NCBI RefSeq assembly: GCF_000725885.1
Contig: NZ_JODR01000020.1
Coordinates: 62,001 to 126,000 of the forward strand
DNA from: Streptomyces albus subsp. albus
Lineage (GTDB): Bacteria > Actinomycetota > Actinomycetes > Streptomycetales > Streptomycetaceae
DNA length: 64,000 bases
Reading direction: 5' to 3'
The position numbers and the translations under genes are program-made. This document shows, piece after piece, positions 1 to 8,290 of this stretch. How positions within the stretch are numbered: the stretch's first letter is position 1; the number at the start of each line of letters is the position of its first letter. The notes beneath the pieces were generated by a model. That model worked only from the letters and a program-made list of their open reading frames with translations, was not told the DNA's origin and ran no database searches.

Positions 1-694
1 CTGTGGTGAAGAATCCGAAGTCCAGCACTGCCACGGGGCGTCCGGCACTGTCGACGTGGATGTTGGGCGGGACGAGATCGCCGTGGACCGCGGTGACGGG
101 CGTGTCCGGCAGCGCCCGCAACGCCGCGGCGGTCCGCTCCACCACCGGGGCGAGACCGGGCACGGCCGCGGCGAGTGCGTCGCCGTTGCGGCGGGCGGCC
201 CGCTCGACCAGGGCGGCGAGGGCGTCGGGGAAGCGGGTGTGGCCCTCCCACAGCGGGCGGTCGTCGCCCCGCACTGTCAGCTGCCGCATCGCGGGCGAGC
301 CCGGCACGGAGGCCAGTCCGCGCACCACGGTGAGCAGCGCCTCCGTCTCCGGCGCGGGAAGATCGCGGGGCGGGGGCGTCCTGGCGGAGTCGTCGCGCAG
401 CGGCACCCCGGGCAGCTCCCGCTCGTAGGTGACGAGGACGCCGTCGCGCTCCTCGGAACCGAGGATCCGCGGCGTGGCGAAGGGCAGCGGATGGCGGGCG
501 ATGTCCGCCTGGACCCGGCTGACCAGGTCGAGACCGGCCGGCGGCCGTCCGTCCCACACCTTGGCGATCGTGCCTCCGCCGAGCCGGTAGACGGTGCCCT
601 CGGCGCCCGCTGCCAGGGGCCGGGGCGCGGGGTGGCCGGAGGAGGCGAAGTACGCGAGCCAGTCCTCTGTGTGCCGTCGGGGATGTGTGGTCAT
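1..694 (-). CDS. Aminoglycoside phosphotransferase family protein (C-terminus off the left edge)
   Basis: Read on the minus strand from ATG at 694, the frame stays open to base 1 (231 codons), so only the C-terminus is missing. A glycine-rich N-lobe loop (AAGAEGTVYRLG) is followed by the lysine strand TIAKVW, and near the window edge lie the kinase-like catalytic HGDLVPPNI motif and the metal-binding LDFG motif. These are the signatures of APH/choline-kinase-fold small-molecule kinases. The substrate cannot be told; membership does not imply aminoglycoside resistance. TGTACT lies 7 nt before the ATG, so the mRNA may be leaderless. It is divergent from the next genes to the right. Confidence 0.8.
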   Translation of the reverse strand, partial: MTTHPRRHTEDWLAYFASSGHPAPRPLAAGAEGTVYRLGGGTIAKVWDGRPPAGLDLVSRVQADIARHPLPFATPRILGSEERDGVLVTYERELPGVPLRDDSARTPPPRDLPAPETEALLTVVRGLASVPGSPAMRQLTVRGDDRPLWEGHTRFPDALAALVERAARRNGDALAAAVPGLAPVVERTAAALRALPDTPVTAVHGDLVPPNIHVDSAGRPVAVLDFGFFTT

Positions 695-861
695 GGGCGC
701 AGTACATCCCGCCGTCCCGGCTCCGCGCATCTCCGTTCCGCCGGGTACGGAGTGTGTCCGGGAAACAGGTGCGAGGTCAGTCCTGTGCGGCCCCGGCGGG
801 CCGGTGTGCGCGAGTACCTGACCGTCGTCACCGTCGCGGCCGGTATCGCGGTGCTCACGGC

Positions 862-1014
862 GCCCACATCTGGGACGCGTCCTCCGTCGCCGCACTCGAC
901 GCGGTCGGGACGAAGTACGCCGAACGCGGCAAGACCGTGGAGATCACCGGCCTGAACGATCCCAGCGCCGACCTGCACGGCAAGCTCGGCGGAACCCTCA
1001 CCGCCGGCCACTGA
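862..1014 (+). pseudogene. Remnant of a SulP-family anion transporter (STAS domain tail)
   Basis: The frame ending at 1014 encodes AHIWDASSVAALDAVGTKY followed by a GKTVEITGLN stretch and ends LTAGH. This matches the C-terminal STAS domain that closes SulP-type sulfate/bicarbonate transporters. Upstream of 862 the reading frame loses all similarity and none of the transporter's 10-12 membrane helices is present, so about 90% of the gene is gone. No convincing start or RBS lies in front. The surviving 50 codons look recently decayed because the motif is intact. This remnant is the only recognisable content of the 695-1208 gap. Confidence 0.65.
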
Positions 1015-1208
1015 CCCGGCCGCGCCCCCGCCGCACGGCGCCGCCGCGTGGCGGGCCGCCGGCCGGCGCGTGAGCATGGGGGTGCGCAGGGCCCGGCCCG
1101 GACCGCGTGCCGTGCCGGAGGGAACCCGCCCTGCGACACCGTCCCCGCGCACAGCGACGGGCCGGGGAGCAGCCCTCGCCCCCGCTTCGCCGAACTCCGG
1201 GAGGCCCG

Positions 1209-2048
1209 ATGCCCCAGCCTCGTCAGCGGCAGTCCCCGCCCGGCGTCACCCCGAAGATGACCCCCAGGCCCGACCACGGTGAGGAGAGCTACCGCGGCTG
1301 CGGGCGGCTGACCGGCAAGGTGGCGGTGATCACGGGCGGGGACAGTGGCATCGGCCGCGCGGTCGCGATCGCCTACGCCCGCGAGGGCGCGGACCTCGTG
1401 ATCTCCTACCTCGACGAGCACGAGGACGCGGAGGAGACCGGGCGCTGGGTGCGGGACGCGGGCCGCGTATGCGTACTGGTACCCGGGGACCTGGCGGACC
1501 CGGCGCACTGCCGGTCGGTCGTCGAGCGGGCCGTGACGGAGTTCGGCCGGATCGACGTACTGGTCAGCAACGCCGCGTTCCAGATGACGCGCGACTCCCT
1601 CCAGGACATCCCCGACGAGGAGTGGGACCGCACCCTGGCGATCAACCTCAGCGCCTTCTTCCACCTGGCCAAGGCCGCCGTCCCGCACATGCGGCTGGGC
1701 TCGGCGATCATCGCCAGTACGTCGGTCAACTCCGACATGCCGCCGCCGCAGCTGCTCCCGTACAACGTCACCAAGGCCGGTATCGCGAACATGGCCGGCT
1801 CGCTGTCGCAGCTGCTGGGCCCGAAGGGCATCCGGGTCAACAGCGTCGCCCCCGGGCCCATCTGGACGCCGCTCATCCCGGCGACCATGCCCGAGGAACA
1901 GGTGGAGTCCTTCGGCTCCCAGGTACCGCTCGGGCGGCCGGGGCAGCCGGCCGAGCTGGCGGCGGTCTACGTACTGCTCGCCTCCGACGAGGCCGGTTAC
2001 GTCTCCGGGGCCCGTATCGCGGTCACCGGCGGGCAGCCGATCCTGTGA
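1209..2048 (+). CDS. SDR family NAD(P)-dependent oxidoreductase (YhdF/YghA-like)
   Basis: 279-residue classical-to-extended short-chain dehydrogenase. It has the nucleotide-binding TGGDSGIG motif near residues 44-51, the NAA structural motif, and the catalytic triad Ser172, Tyr185 (YNVTK) and Lys189. The proline-rich N-terminal extension (PQPRQRQSPPGVTPKMTPRPD) is typical of the stress-associated YhdF/YhxC/YghA subgroup. The ATG at 1209 is chosen because GGGAGG lies 6 nt upstream; a longer frame exists but has no RBS. The stop overlaps the GTG start of the manA-like gene, so the two are probably cotranslated. The substrate is unknown. Confidence 0.9.
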   Translation: MPQPRQRQSPPGVTPKMTPRPDHGEESYRGCGRLTGKVAVITGGDSGIGRAVAIAYAREGADLVISYLDEHEDAEETGRWVRDAGRVCVLVPGDLADPAHCRSVVERAVTEFGRIDVLVSNAAFQMTRDSLQDIPDEEWDRTLAINLSAFFHLAKAAVPHMRLGSAIIASTSVNSDMPPPQLLPYNVTKAGIANMAGSLSQLLGPKGIRVNSVAPGPIWTPLIPATMPEEQVESFGSQVPLGRPGQPAELAAVYVLLASDEAGYVSGARIAVTGGQPIL

Positions 2049-3154
2049 GCGAGCGGATGAGCGGCCTGTATCCGCTGCGGCTGAGCGTGACGGCCAAGCC
2101 GCTGGTCTTCGGCGGCCACGCCCTCGCCCGCCGCCTCGGCAAGCGCGGCATCCCCGACTGGAGCGTCGCGGAGACCTGGGAGTGCAGCGATGTGCCGGGC
2201 GCACAAAGTGCGGTGGTCAACGGGCCGCTGGCCGGCCGGTCCTTGCGTCAGGTCGTCACCGAGTACCCCGCGGAACTGATGGGCGCCGGGTGGTCCGGTG
2301 ACCGCTTCCCGGTGCTGACCAAGTTCATCGACGCCTCCGGCGCGCTGCCCGTGCACCTGCACGCCGACGACGAGGCCGCCCAGCGACTGGAGGGCCAGCC
2401 GAACGGCAAGACGGAGGCCTGGCACATCCTCGAGGCGGCGCCAGGCGCGACCGCACTGTGCGGCGTCAAGAAGGGAGTGACGAGCGACCGGCTGCGCGCC
2501 GCGCTGGAGGCGCAGGACTTCGACGCCGTGCTGCGCCGGCTGCCGGTGCGTGCGGGGGAGACCGTCTACGTCCCCGGGGGCACACCGCACAGCTTCGGCC
2601 CGGACACTCTCGTCTACGAGATCGAGCAGACGTCCGACATCCAGCAGCACGCGATGCGCTGGAACATGGAGGACGGCTCGCCCGTCGGCGACGCCGAGTT
2701 CGCCGCCAACCTCGACATGCTCATGCGCCAGGCCGACCTCGACAGCAGACCGGACTTCACGCCAGGGCTCCGCATCCCCGTGGGCGACGGAGTGGAGCGC
2801 GTCTTCCTGTGCGCGGGCCCGTACTTCGCACTCGAACGCTGGCGTGCCGCTGCGGAGGAGCCGCTGCGGCACTCCTTCGCCACCGCACAGATCCTCTCCA
2901 ACGCCGGTGCGCCCGTGCGGGTGCGCACGGGCGGGTGGAGCGAGGAACTCGGGCGGGCGGAAACTCTTGTGCTGCCCGCCTCCTGCGGGGACGTGGAGAT
3001 CGGCGGGCCGGCCGACGTCCTCTTCGGCTATCTCCCCGACCTCGACCGCGATGTCCGGGGCCCGCTGCTCGACGCCGGATATCCCCGCCGGCTCATCGAC
3101 GCCCTCGGGCCCGCCGCCGGCGGCGCACCGGGACGAGCCGGACGGGGACCGTGA
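2045..3154 (+). CDS. manA: Class I mannose-6-phosphate isomerase-like cupin
   Basis: 369 residues with the cupin architecture of type I phosphomannose isomerase, which interconverts mannose-6-P and fructose-6-P. The zinc site is visible as HLHADDEAAQ, with KTEAWHIL and the C-terminal-side TPHSFG histidine. The first residues (YPLRLSVTAKPLVFGGHALARRLG) fit the N-terminal sugar-binding edge. GTG at 2045 overlaps the preceding TGA by 4 nt, implying translational coupling; ATG at 2057 in the same frame is an alternative start. It is somewhat divergent from housekeeping ManA and may be a paralogue. Confidence 0.85.
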   Translation: MSERMSGLYPLRLSVTAKPLVFGGHALARRLGKRGIPDWSVAETWECSDVPGAQSAVVNGPLAGRSLRQVVTEYPAELMGAGWSGDRFPVLTKFIDASGALPVHLHADDEAAQRLEGQPNGKTEAWHILEAAPGATALCGVKKGVTSDRLRAALEAQDFDAVLRRLPVRAGETVYVPGGTPHSFGPDTLVYEIEQTSDIQQHAMRWNMEDGSPVGDAEFAANLDMLMRQADLDSRPDFTPGLRIPVGDGVERVFLCAGPYFALERWRAAAEEPLRHSFATAQILSNAGAPVRVRTGGWSEELGRAETLVLPASCGDVEIGGPADVLFGYLPDLDRDVRGPLLDAGYPRRLIDALGPAAGGAPGRAGRGP

Positions 3155-3244
3155 CCGTGGGCGAGGTCCCCGGCGGCGGGCCCGGAGGCAGCCGGGGCCG
3201 CATGGCAGGCACCGGGTGTGCAGGCCCGGTCCGAAAGGAGAGTG

Positions 3245-4624
3245 ATGGCCGCACCGGACGCGTCAGCGCGCATGCACCACAGCACCGCGGAGACCGAGGG
3301 CGCCGTCGACCTCGTACTGGACCATGCGCGGCGCCGGATCCTGGAGGAGCACCCCCCGCTGAACCGGTCGCGCACCCCGGGGGAACTCTCCCGCCTCGCG
3401 GCCGGAACACTCACCGAGGACGGCATCGGGGCCCGTGAGGCGCTCTCCGTCTTCGAACGGATCCTGGCGCCCGCCTGCGTCACCCTCGCCCATCCGCGGC
3501 ATCTGTCCTTCATCCCCGGGGCGCCCACCAAGGCCGCCACCGCCTTCGACCTCGCCGTCTCCGCGGCCAACGCCTACGGCGGCTCGTGGCTGGAGTCGTC
3601 CGGTGCCATCTTCGCGGAGAACGAGGTGCTGGCCTTCCTCGCCCGCGAGTTCGGGCTCCCCGCCGAGGCCGGCGGCGCGTTCGTCCAAGGCGGCACGCTC
3701 GGCAACCTGTCCGCGCTGGTCGCCGCCCGCGACGCCGCACTGCGGAAGCGGAACGGGCACCGGCCGCCGCGCTGGCGCGTGGTGTGCAGCGCCGAGGCCC
3801 ACTCCTCCCTGGTGACGGCCGCCAAGGTGATGGACATCGACATCACGCTCGCGCCCACCGGCGCCGACGGGAAACTCACCGGACAGGCGGTCGAGCGGGC
3901 CCTGGGGCGGTACGGGGACGAGGTGTTCGCGGTGGTCGCCACCGCGGGTTCCACCAACTTCGGCATCGTCGACGACATCGCCTCCCTCACCCGGCTGCGC
4001 CCCCGCCACGACTTCTGGCTGCACGTGGACGGCGCCTACGGGCTCGCGGCCATGCTGACGCCGGAGCGCCGGGAGCTGTTCCGCGGTGTGGAGCTGGCCG
4101 ACTCGCTGACCGTCGACCCGCACAAATGGCTGTTCGCGCCGTTCGACGCGTGCGCTCTGCTCTACCGCGACCCGGGCGCGGCACGGGCGGCGCACGCCCA
4201 GGACGCGGCGTACCTCGACCCCCTCCACGACGCTCCCGGCTGGAACCCCGCCGACTACGCCGTCCACCTCAGCCGCCGCACCCGCGGACTGCCGCTGTGG
4301 TTCTCGCTGGCCACCCACGGGGCGGGTGCGTACCGCGCGGCGATCGCCCGGTGCCTGCACCTGGCGGAGGAGATCGCGGAGGAGATCAGGGCGAGGCCCC
4401 GCCTCTCCCTGGTCCGGGACCCCGAACTCTCGGTGGTCGTCTTCCGGCGCGAGGGCTGGCGCAAAGCCGACTACACCGCATGGTCGAACCGGCTGCTCAG
4501 GGAGCAGACGGCGCTCGTCGTCCCCAGCTCCCACCAGGGCGAGCCGGTCACCCGGTTCGCCCTCGTCAACCCGGCCGCCACCCGCGAAGAGCTCATCGAG
4601 GTCCTGGACACCATGGAGCGGTGA
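3245..4624 (+). CDS. PLP-dependent decarboxylase (group II, aromatic amino acid/glutamate type)
   Basis: 459 residues of fold-type I group II amino acid decarboxylase. The PLP-anchoring lysine is Lys294 in VDPHKWLF, the HVDGAYG segment supplies the cofactor-ring aspartate, and the N-terminal HPRHLSFIPG matches the substrate-binding loop of DDC-like enzymes. AAGGAG sits 4 nt before ATG 3245. An in-frame GTG at 3242 is also possible. It probably yields a biogenic amine from an aromatic or acidic amino acid; the precise substrate cannot be read from sequence. It follows manA by 90 nt on the same strand. Confidence 0.88.
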   Translation: MAAPDASARMHHSTAETEGAVDLVLDHARRRILEEHPPLNRSRTPGELSRLAAGTLTEDGIGAREALSVFERILAPACVTLAHPRHLSFIPGAPTKAATAFDLAVSAANAYGGSWLESSGAIFAENEVLAFLAREFGLPAEAGGAFVQGGTLGNLSALVAARDAALRKRNGHRPPRWRVVCSAEAHSSLVTAAKVMDIDITLAPTGADGKLTGQAVERALGRYGDEVFAVVATAGSTNFGIVDDIASLTRLRPRHDFWLHVDGAYGLAAMLTPERRELFRGVELADSLTVDPHKWLFAPFDACALLYRDPGAARAAHAQDAAYLDPLHDAPGWNPADYAVHLSRRTRGLPLWFSLATHGAGAYRAAIARCLHLAEEIAEEIRARPRLSLVRDPELSVVVFRREGWRKADYTAWSNRLLREQTALVVPSSHQGEPVTRFALVNPAATREELIEVLDTMER

Positions 4625-4705
4625 CGGGGGAGCCGAACGTCTGGCGGAACGCCTGGCCCGCGCCGAGTGACGGCAGCCGCGGTGGCCTCGCGCCTCCCAC
4701 TGTCC

Positions 4706-4719
4706 GTGACGGGCGTCAC
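4706..4719. promoter_or_regulatory. 6-bp inverted repeat upstream of the CynX/NimT transporter
   Basis: GTGACG-GG-CGTCAC is a perfect 14-bp palindrome in the 171-bp gap between the decarboxylase and the transporter. It could be an operator or a weak hairpin; no T-run follows. Confidence 0.3.
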
Positions 4720-4729
4720 CACGAGTCAT

Positions 4730-4754
4730 CAAACATGGGAGGTTAGGATGTTTG
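4730..4754. promoter_or_regulatory. Candidate operator (7-bp arms, 11-bp spacer) before the CynX/NimT transporter
   Basis: CAAACAT at 4730-4736 and ATGTTTG at 4748-4754 are perfect reverse complements separated by 11 bp, a one-turn spacing typical of dimeric regulators. The site ends 41 nt before the transporter start. It is AT-rich in an otherwise GC-rich region. The FCD/GntR regulator encoded just downstream is a candidate ligand (inference). Confidence 0.45.
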
Positions 4755-4795
4755 CTGCGCATGAGGCTGATGGGACTGCTGAAGGGAGCTGAGCA

Positions 4796-6085
4796 ATGAG
4801 AGCCGCTGGACCCGGGGAGCCCGGGCGGAGACGGACCATATGGCTGGCGGTGGCATTGATCGTCGTCGCACTGAACCTGCGGCCCGCGATCGTGGCCATG
4901 TCGCCGCTGCTCGACGAGGTCCGCTCCGCGACCGGCCTCACGTCCACGGCTGCCGGGCTCCTGACCACCCTGCCCGTGCTGTGCTTCGGGCTGTTCGCAC
5001 CGGTCGCGCCCCGCCTGGCCCGCAAGGCCGGCATGGAAGCGTCGCTGCTGGTGGTGCTCGTGGTGCTGCTCGCCGGTGTCGGCCTGCGGCTGGCGGGCTC
5101 CGTCACGGCCCTGTTCGCCGGCACCTTCCTGGTCGGCGTGGCCATCGCCATGGGCAACGTCCTGCTGCCCGGCATCATCAAACGGGACTTCCCCCACAAG
5201 GCCGGACTGATGACGGGCCTGTACTCGATGGCACTGTTCGGCGGCGCCGCACTGGCCGCCGGGCTGACCGTGCCGGTACAGCACGCCGCTTCCCTCGGCT
5301 GGCGCCCGGCCCTCGCCCTGTGGGGAGTCCTGGCCGTCATCGCCATCCTGTGCTGGGCGCCGCAACTGTCCACCGAGCACAGGGACATGGCCCCCAGCCA
5401 CCCCGTCCGCGCCGTGCGGGGCCTGTGGCGGGAGCCGCTCGCCTGGTACGTCGCCCTCTTCATGGGCTTCCAGTCGCTGAACTACTACACCGCCACCGCC
5501 TGGCTGCCGGCCATCTTCACCGCCCACGGGATGTCCGCCGGGCAGGCGGGCTGGATGCTCTCCCTCAGCAGCATCCTGGGCATCGTCTCCTCCCTGGCCG
5601 GGCCGGTCCTCGCCGGCCGTACCCGCTCCCAGGGGTGGCTCGCCGTCGTCGCCGCGGTGCTGTGCTGCGCGGGCCTGGCCGGAATGATGGCGGCGCCCGT
5701 CACAGGCGCCTGGGTGTGGATGGTGCTCCTCGGCCTCGGGCAGGGCGTGGCGATCAGCGTGTCCCTGGCGTTGATCGTGCTGCGGGCCCCCGACGCCCGG
5801 CACGCGGCGCAGCTGTCGAGCATGGCGCAGTGCGTCGGATACCTGCTCGCCGCACTCGGCCCGCTGGTGCTCGGCGCCGTCCACGACGCCACGCACGACT
5901 GGACCACGGCCCTGACCGTGCTGGCAGCACTGCTGGTGCCGCAGACACTGTTCGGCGTGCTGGCCGGCCGCGACCGCTACGTGGGCCGCCACGAACGGCA
6001 GGCCGCGGCCCAGGGCCCCGTCCGGCACACCGACGCGGAGGTGGAGTGGGCCTCGATCGGGGCCGACGCCGACGGCACCCGGTAA
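4796..6085 (+). CDS. CynX/NimT family MFS transporter
   Basis: 429 residues with about 12 hydrophobic segments. The early segment LNLRPAIVAMSPLLDEV is the hallmark of the CynX/NimT (cyanate / 2-nitroimidazole) branch of the major facilitator superfamily, followed by the TSTAAGLLTTLPVLCFGLFAP helix 2 region. The hydrophilic C-terminus (RHTDAEVEWASIG) is cytosolic. GAAGGGAG lies 9 nt before the ATG. The substrate is unknown; exporters of small aromatic anions and nitro compounds are found in this family. The neighbouring GntR gene is probably its regulator. Confidence 0.88.
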   Translation: MRAAGPGEPGRRRTIWLAVALIVVALNLRPAIVAMSPLLDEVRSATGLTSTAAGLLTTLPVLCFGLFAPVAPRLARKAGMEASLLVVLVVLLAGVGLRLAGSVTALFAGTFLVGVAIAMGNVLLPGIIKRDFPHKAGLMTGLYSMALFGGAALAAGLTVPVQHAASLGWRPALALWGVLAVIAILCWAPQLSTEHRDMAPSHPVRAVRGLWREPLAWYVALFMGFQSLNYYTATAWLPAIFTAHGMSAGQAGWMLSLSSILGIVSSLAGPVLAGRTRSQGWLAVVAAVLCCAGLAGMMAAPVTGAWVWMVLLGLGQGVAISVSLALIVLRAPDARHAAQLSSMAQCVGYLLAALGPLVLGAVHDATHDWTTALTVLAALLVPQTLFGVLAGRDRYVGRHERQAAAQGPVRHTDAEVEWASIGADADGTR

Positions 6086-6122
6086 GGCGCCGCCCACGGG
6101 CACGGGCCGATCCGCGCTGTCG

Positions 6123-6155
6123 GCCGCGCCGGGGGGCCGCGTCCCCCGGCGCGGC
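6123..6155 (+). terminator. Strong hairpin terminator after the transporter gene
   Basis: A 13-bp perfect stem, GCCGCGCCGGGGG (6123-6135) pairing with CCCCCGGCGCGGC (6143-6155) around a 7-nt loop, lies 38 nt past the transporter stop. It lacks a U-tract, as is common in Streptomyces. Confidence 0.7.
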
Positions 6156-6296
6156 GGCGTCTATCCTCGCTGGTGTCCTGCTCAGGGGCCCGCGGGCCCT
6201 CGCCGCTGCCGTACGGCGCAACGCCGTCCGGCCGCGGGTGCCAGGACACCCCCCGCCGCCGCGGCCCGGCCCCGCCCACCCACTTGGAGGTCCCCC

Positions 6297-7013
6297 ATGC
6301 CCCTGAGCAGCGCCCCGCGCCCGAACCTGGTGGGGACCGTCATCTCCCAGCTCGAAGCGCTGATCGAGAGCGGCGAGTGGGCTGTCGGCAGCAAGATCCC
6401 GCCGGAACCCGTGCTGGTCGAGCAGCTCGGCGTCGGCCGCAACACCGTCCGCGAAGCCGTACGTGCCCTCGTGCACACCGGTCTGCTCGAACCCCGTCAG
6501 GGCGACGGCACGTATGTGCGCTCCCGCAGCGAACTCGCCGCCGCCATGCAGCGCCGTCTGCGCCGCTCCGCCGCCCTGGACGCCTACGAGGTGCGCGCCT
6601 CCCTCGAACGCGACGCCGCCCGCTACGCGGCACTGCGCCGCACCGACGACGATCTGGCCGCGCTGCGCGCCGCCCTGGGCGGACGCACCCGCGCCTGGCA
6701 GGCGCAGGACACCGAGGCCCTGATCGAGGCCGATGTGACCTTCCACCAGAAGGTGGCCGCCGCCGCCCACAACCCGGTGCTCGCCGAGCTGTACGACTAC
6801 TTCTCCGACGCCCTGCGCTCCACCCTGAGCTCCGTGATGCGGGCCCCTCTCCCCGACGCGGTCCGGCTCCAGAACGCCGCGCACGTCACCATCGTCGACG
6901 CCATCGCCGCCCGCGACCCCGACGCGGCCGAACAGGCCGCCGTCGCCCACCTCACCGAGGCCAGCCAGGCACTGCGCGGCCTCGCCGACGCCGACACACC
7001 ACCGCACCCCTGA
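6297..7013 (+). CDS. FCD-domain GntR family transcriptional regulator
   Basis: 238 residues. Winged helix at about 10-75 (VGRNTVREAVRALVHTGLLE recognition region, then the QGDGTYV wing) followed by an all-helical FCD ligand domain of the FadR type (about 90-225), whose metal-coordinating D/H positions are in the expected helices (ADVTFHQKV, HVTIVDAI). Ligands of this family are usually small organic acids. GGAGG lies 7 nt before the ATG. Encoded just after the CynX/NimT gene but behind a terminator, so it is separately transcribed and probably controls that transporter. Confidence 0.9.
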   Translation: MPLSSAPRPNLVGTVISQLEALIESGEWAVGSKIPPEPVLVEQLGVGRNTVREAVRALVHTGLLEPRQGDGTYVRSRSELAAAMQRRLRRSAALDAYEVRASLERDAARYAALRRTDDDLAALRAALGGRTRAWQAQDTEALIEADVTFHQKVAAAAHNPVLAELYDYFSDALRSTLSSVMRAPLPDAVRLQNAAHVTIVDAIAARDPDAAEQAAVAHLTEASQALRGLADADTPPHP

Positions 7014-7221
7014 CCCCGGGGACCGCCCGCGCCTCTCGCAAAACCCGTACGCACGAACCTGTACGCGTCCCGACGCACGGGCCGCCGGGACGAGGGCGTG
7101 ACGGTATCGTCAGCACACCTCGATGCGCACGGTTGTTCCCCGATCACCGGCGGACGCCCGGAGCAGGCGGTGCCGCGAGAACGGACCGGCCTGCCGCACC
7201 GGCCCGCGGAAAGGTCCTCGT

Positions 7222-8124
7222 ATGCGGATCCGCTCCTCCCGCTCCGCCGGTCTGCTCGCCGCCGTCGTACTGACCGTCGGCCTGGGCGCCCTCCCCGGCT
7301 GCGGCAACCCGCAGGAGGCGGGCCACTCCACGCGGGAGGCCGACGGCGACAGCGCACGGGCCCGGGCCCAGCGTGCCCGGCACGTCGCGGCGGCATGGGA
7401 CGGGTCGGCGGCAGCCGCCAAGTGGCGTGCCGGATACCACCCGTTGGCCGAGACGGTCCGGCCGCCGAGGGGCGGCCTGCGCGGCGAGGCCGACAAGCGG
7501 GCCTACCGGACGGGCAGTTTCGTCCTGCGGGCGGAATTACCCACCGGAGGACCGCGGCACGGCCGGGTCGAGTGGCACAAGGGGAAAACCCTCAACCGGC
7601 CGTCGGACGGGGCGGAGGAGTCCTACGAGGCACTGGCCGAGGCCGCGGAGCCGGGCGCGCCGCACCTGGCGGTGACCCGGGTGGAACCAGGGCGGATGCG
7701 CGTCGTCACGAGCCGGGGAGCGGCGACCGTCCCGGCCTGGCTCTTCAGCCTGGAAGGCTACGAAGCGCCCCTCGTGCGGGCCGCCGTCGTCCCCTCCGCA
7801 CCGCCCCGGTCGCCGGTCGAGCCGATTCCCGGCGTGCCCCTCGCCCTCAAGGGACCCGTAAGCACATCCGCGGACGGACGCGTCATCACAGTGATCGCCC
7901 ACCACGGTGTCTGCGACCGCGGTGCCGGGGTGGAGGTGCTGGAGACCCGCGGCAGTGTGGTGCTGTCGGCCTTTGTCAAAGGCCCGCGGAAGCCCGGCCT
8001 GTGCACCAAGCAACTCGCGTCGCAACGGGGCACGGTGACGCTGCGCCGGCCGGTGTTCGACCGCGTACTGCTTGACGCCACCACCGGCCGGCCGCTTCCC
8101 CAACGGCCATGGACCCGGTACTGA
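7222..8124 (+). CDS. Putative lipoprotein of unknown function
   Basis: 300 residues starting with a basic region, a hydrophobic stretch and the lipobox LPGC, giving Cys27 as the lipidated residue. The mature part is largely polar with no recognised domain; a stretch from about 150 to 290 has the strand-rich look of an extracellular beta domain. Two cysteine-containing segments (VCDRGAGVEVLE, GLCTKQ) could form a disulfide. The ATG at 7222 is selected because it starts the signal peptide and has AAAGG upstream. Upstream gap 7014-7221 shows no other gene. Confidence 0.75.
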   Translation: MRIRSSRSAGLLAAVVLTVGLGALPGCGNPQEAGHSTREADGDSARARAQRARHVAAAWDGSAAAAKWRAGYHPLAETVRPPRGGLRGEADKRAYRTGSFVLRAELPTGGPRHGRVEWHKGKTLNRPSDGAEESYEALAEAAEPGAPHLAVTRVEPGRMRVVTSRGAATVPAWLFSLEGYEAPLVRAAVVPSAPPRSPVEPIPGVPLALKGPVSTSADGRVITVIAHHGVCDRGAGVEVLETRGSVVLSAFVKGPRKPGLCTKQLASQRGTVTLRRPVFDRVLLDATTGRPLPQRPWTRY

Positions 8125-8258
8125 CCGGGAGAGCGCCGATACCCCTCCGAAAGGGGCTGCACCTCCTCGCGTCCTGGGCGGCAAGCCACGAGGACGACGC
8201 GTCCGGTAACCCGCGAGGCACCGCCTGAGGCAAGCCGGTGCCGCACGCACCGGCCACT

Positions 8259-8290
8259 GCGCCACCGCGTCACTGCGCCACCGCGTCACT
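8259..8290. repeat. Two tandem copies of a 16-bp unit
   Basis: GCGCCACCGCGTCACT occurs at 8259-8274 and again at 8275-8290, overlapping the 3' end of the LysR gene. Probably a slippage duplication. Confidence 0.6.

Noticed and set aside
56..955. A 299-codon plus-strand frame at the left edge
   Set aside because: It is antisense to the APH-like gene, Arg/Gly rich and without recognisable motifs.
8259..8290. Short tandem repeat as a CRISPR or VNTR
   Set aside because: Only two adjacent 16-bp copies with no spacer; a slippage duplication is enough.
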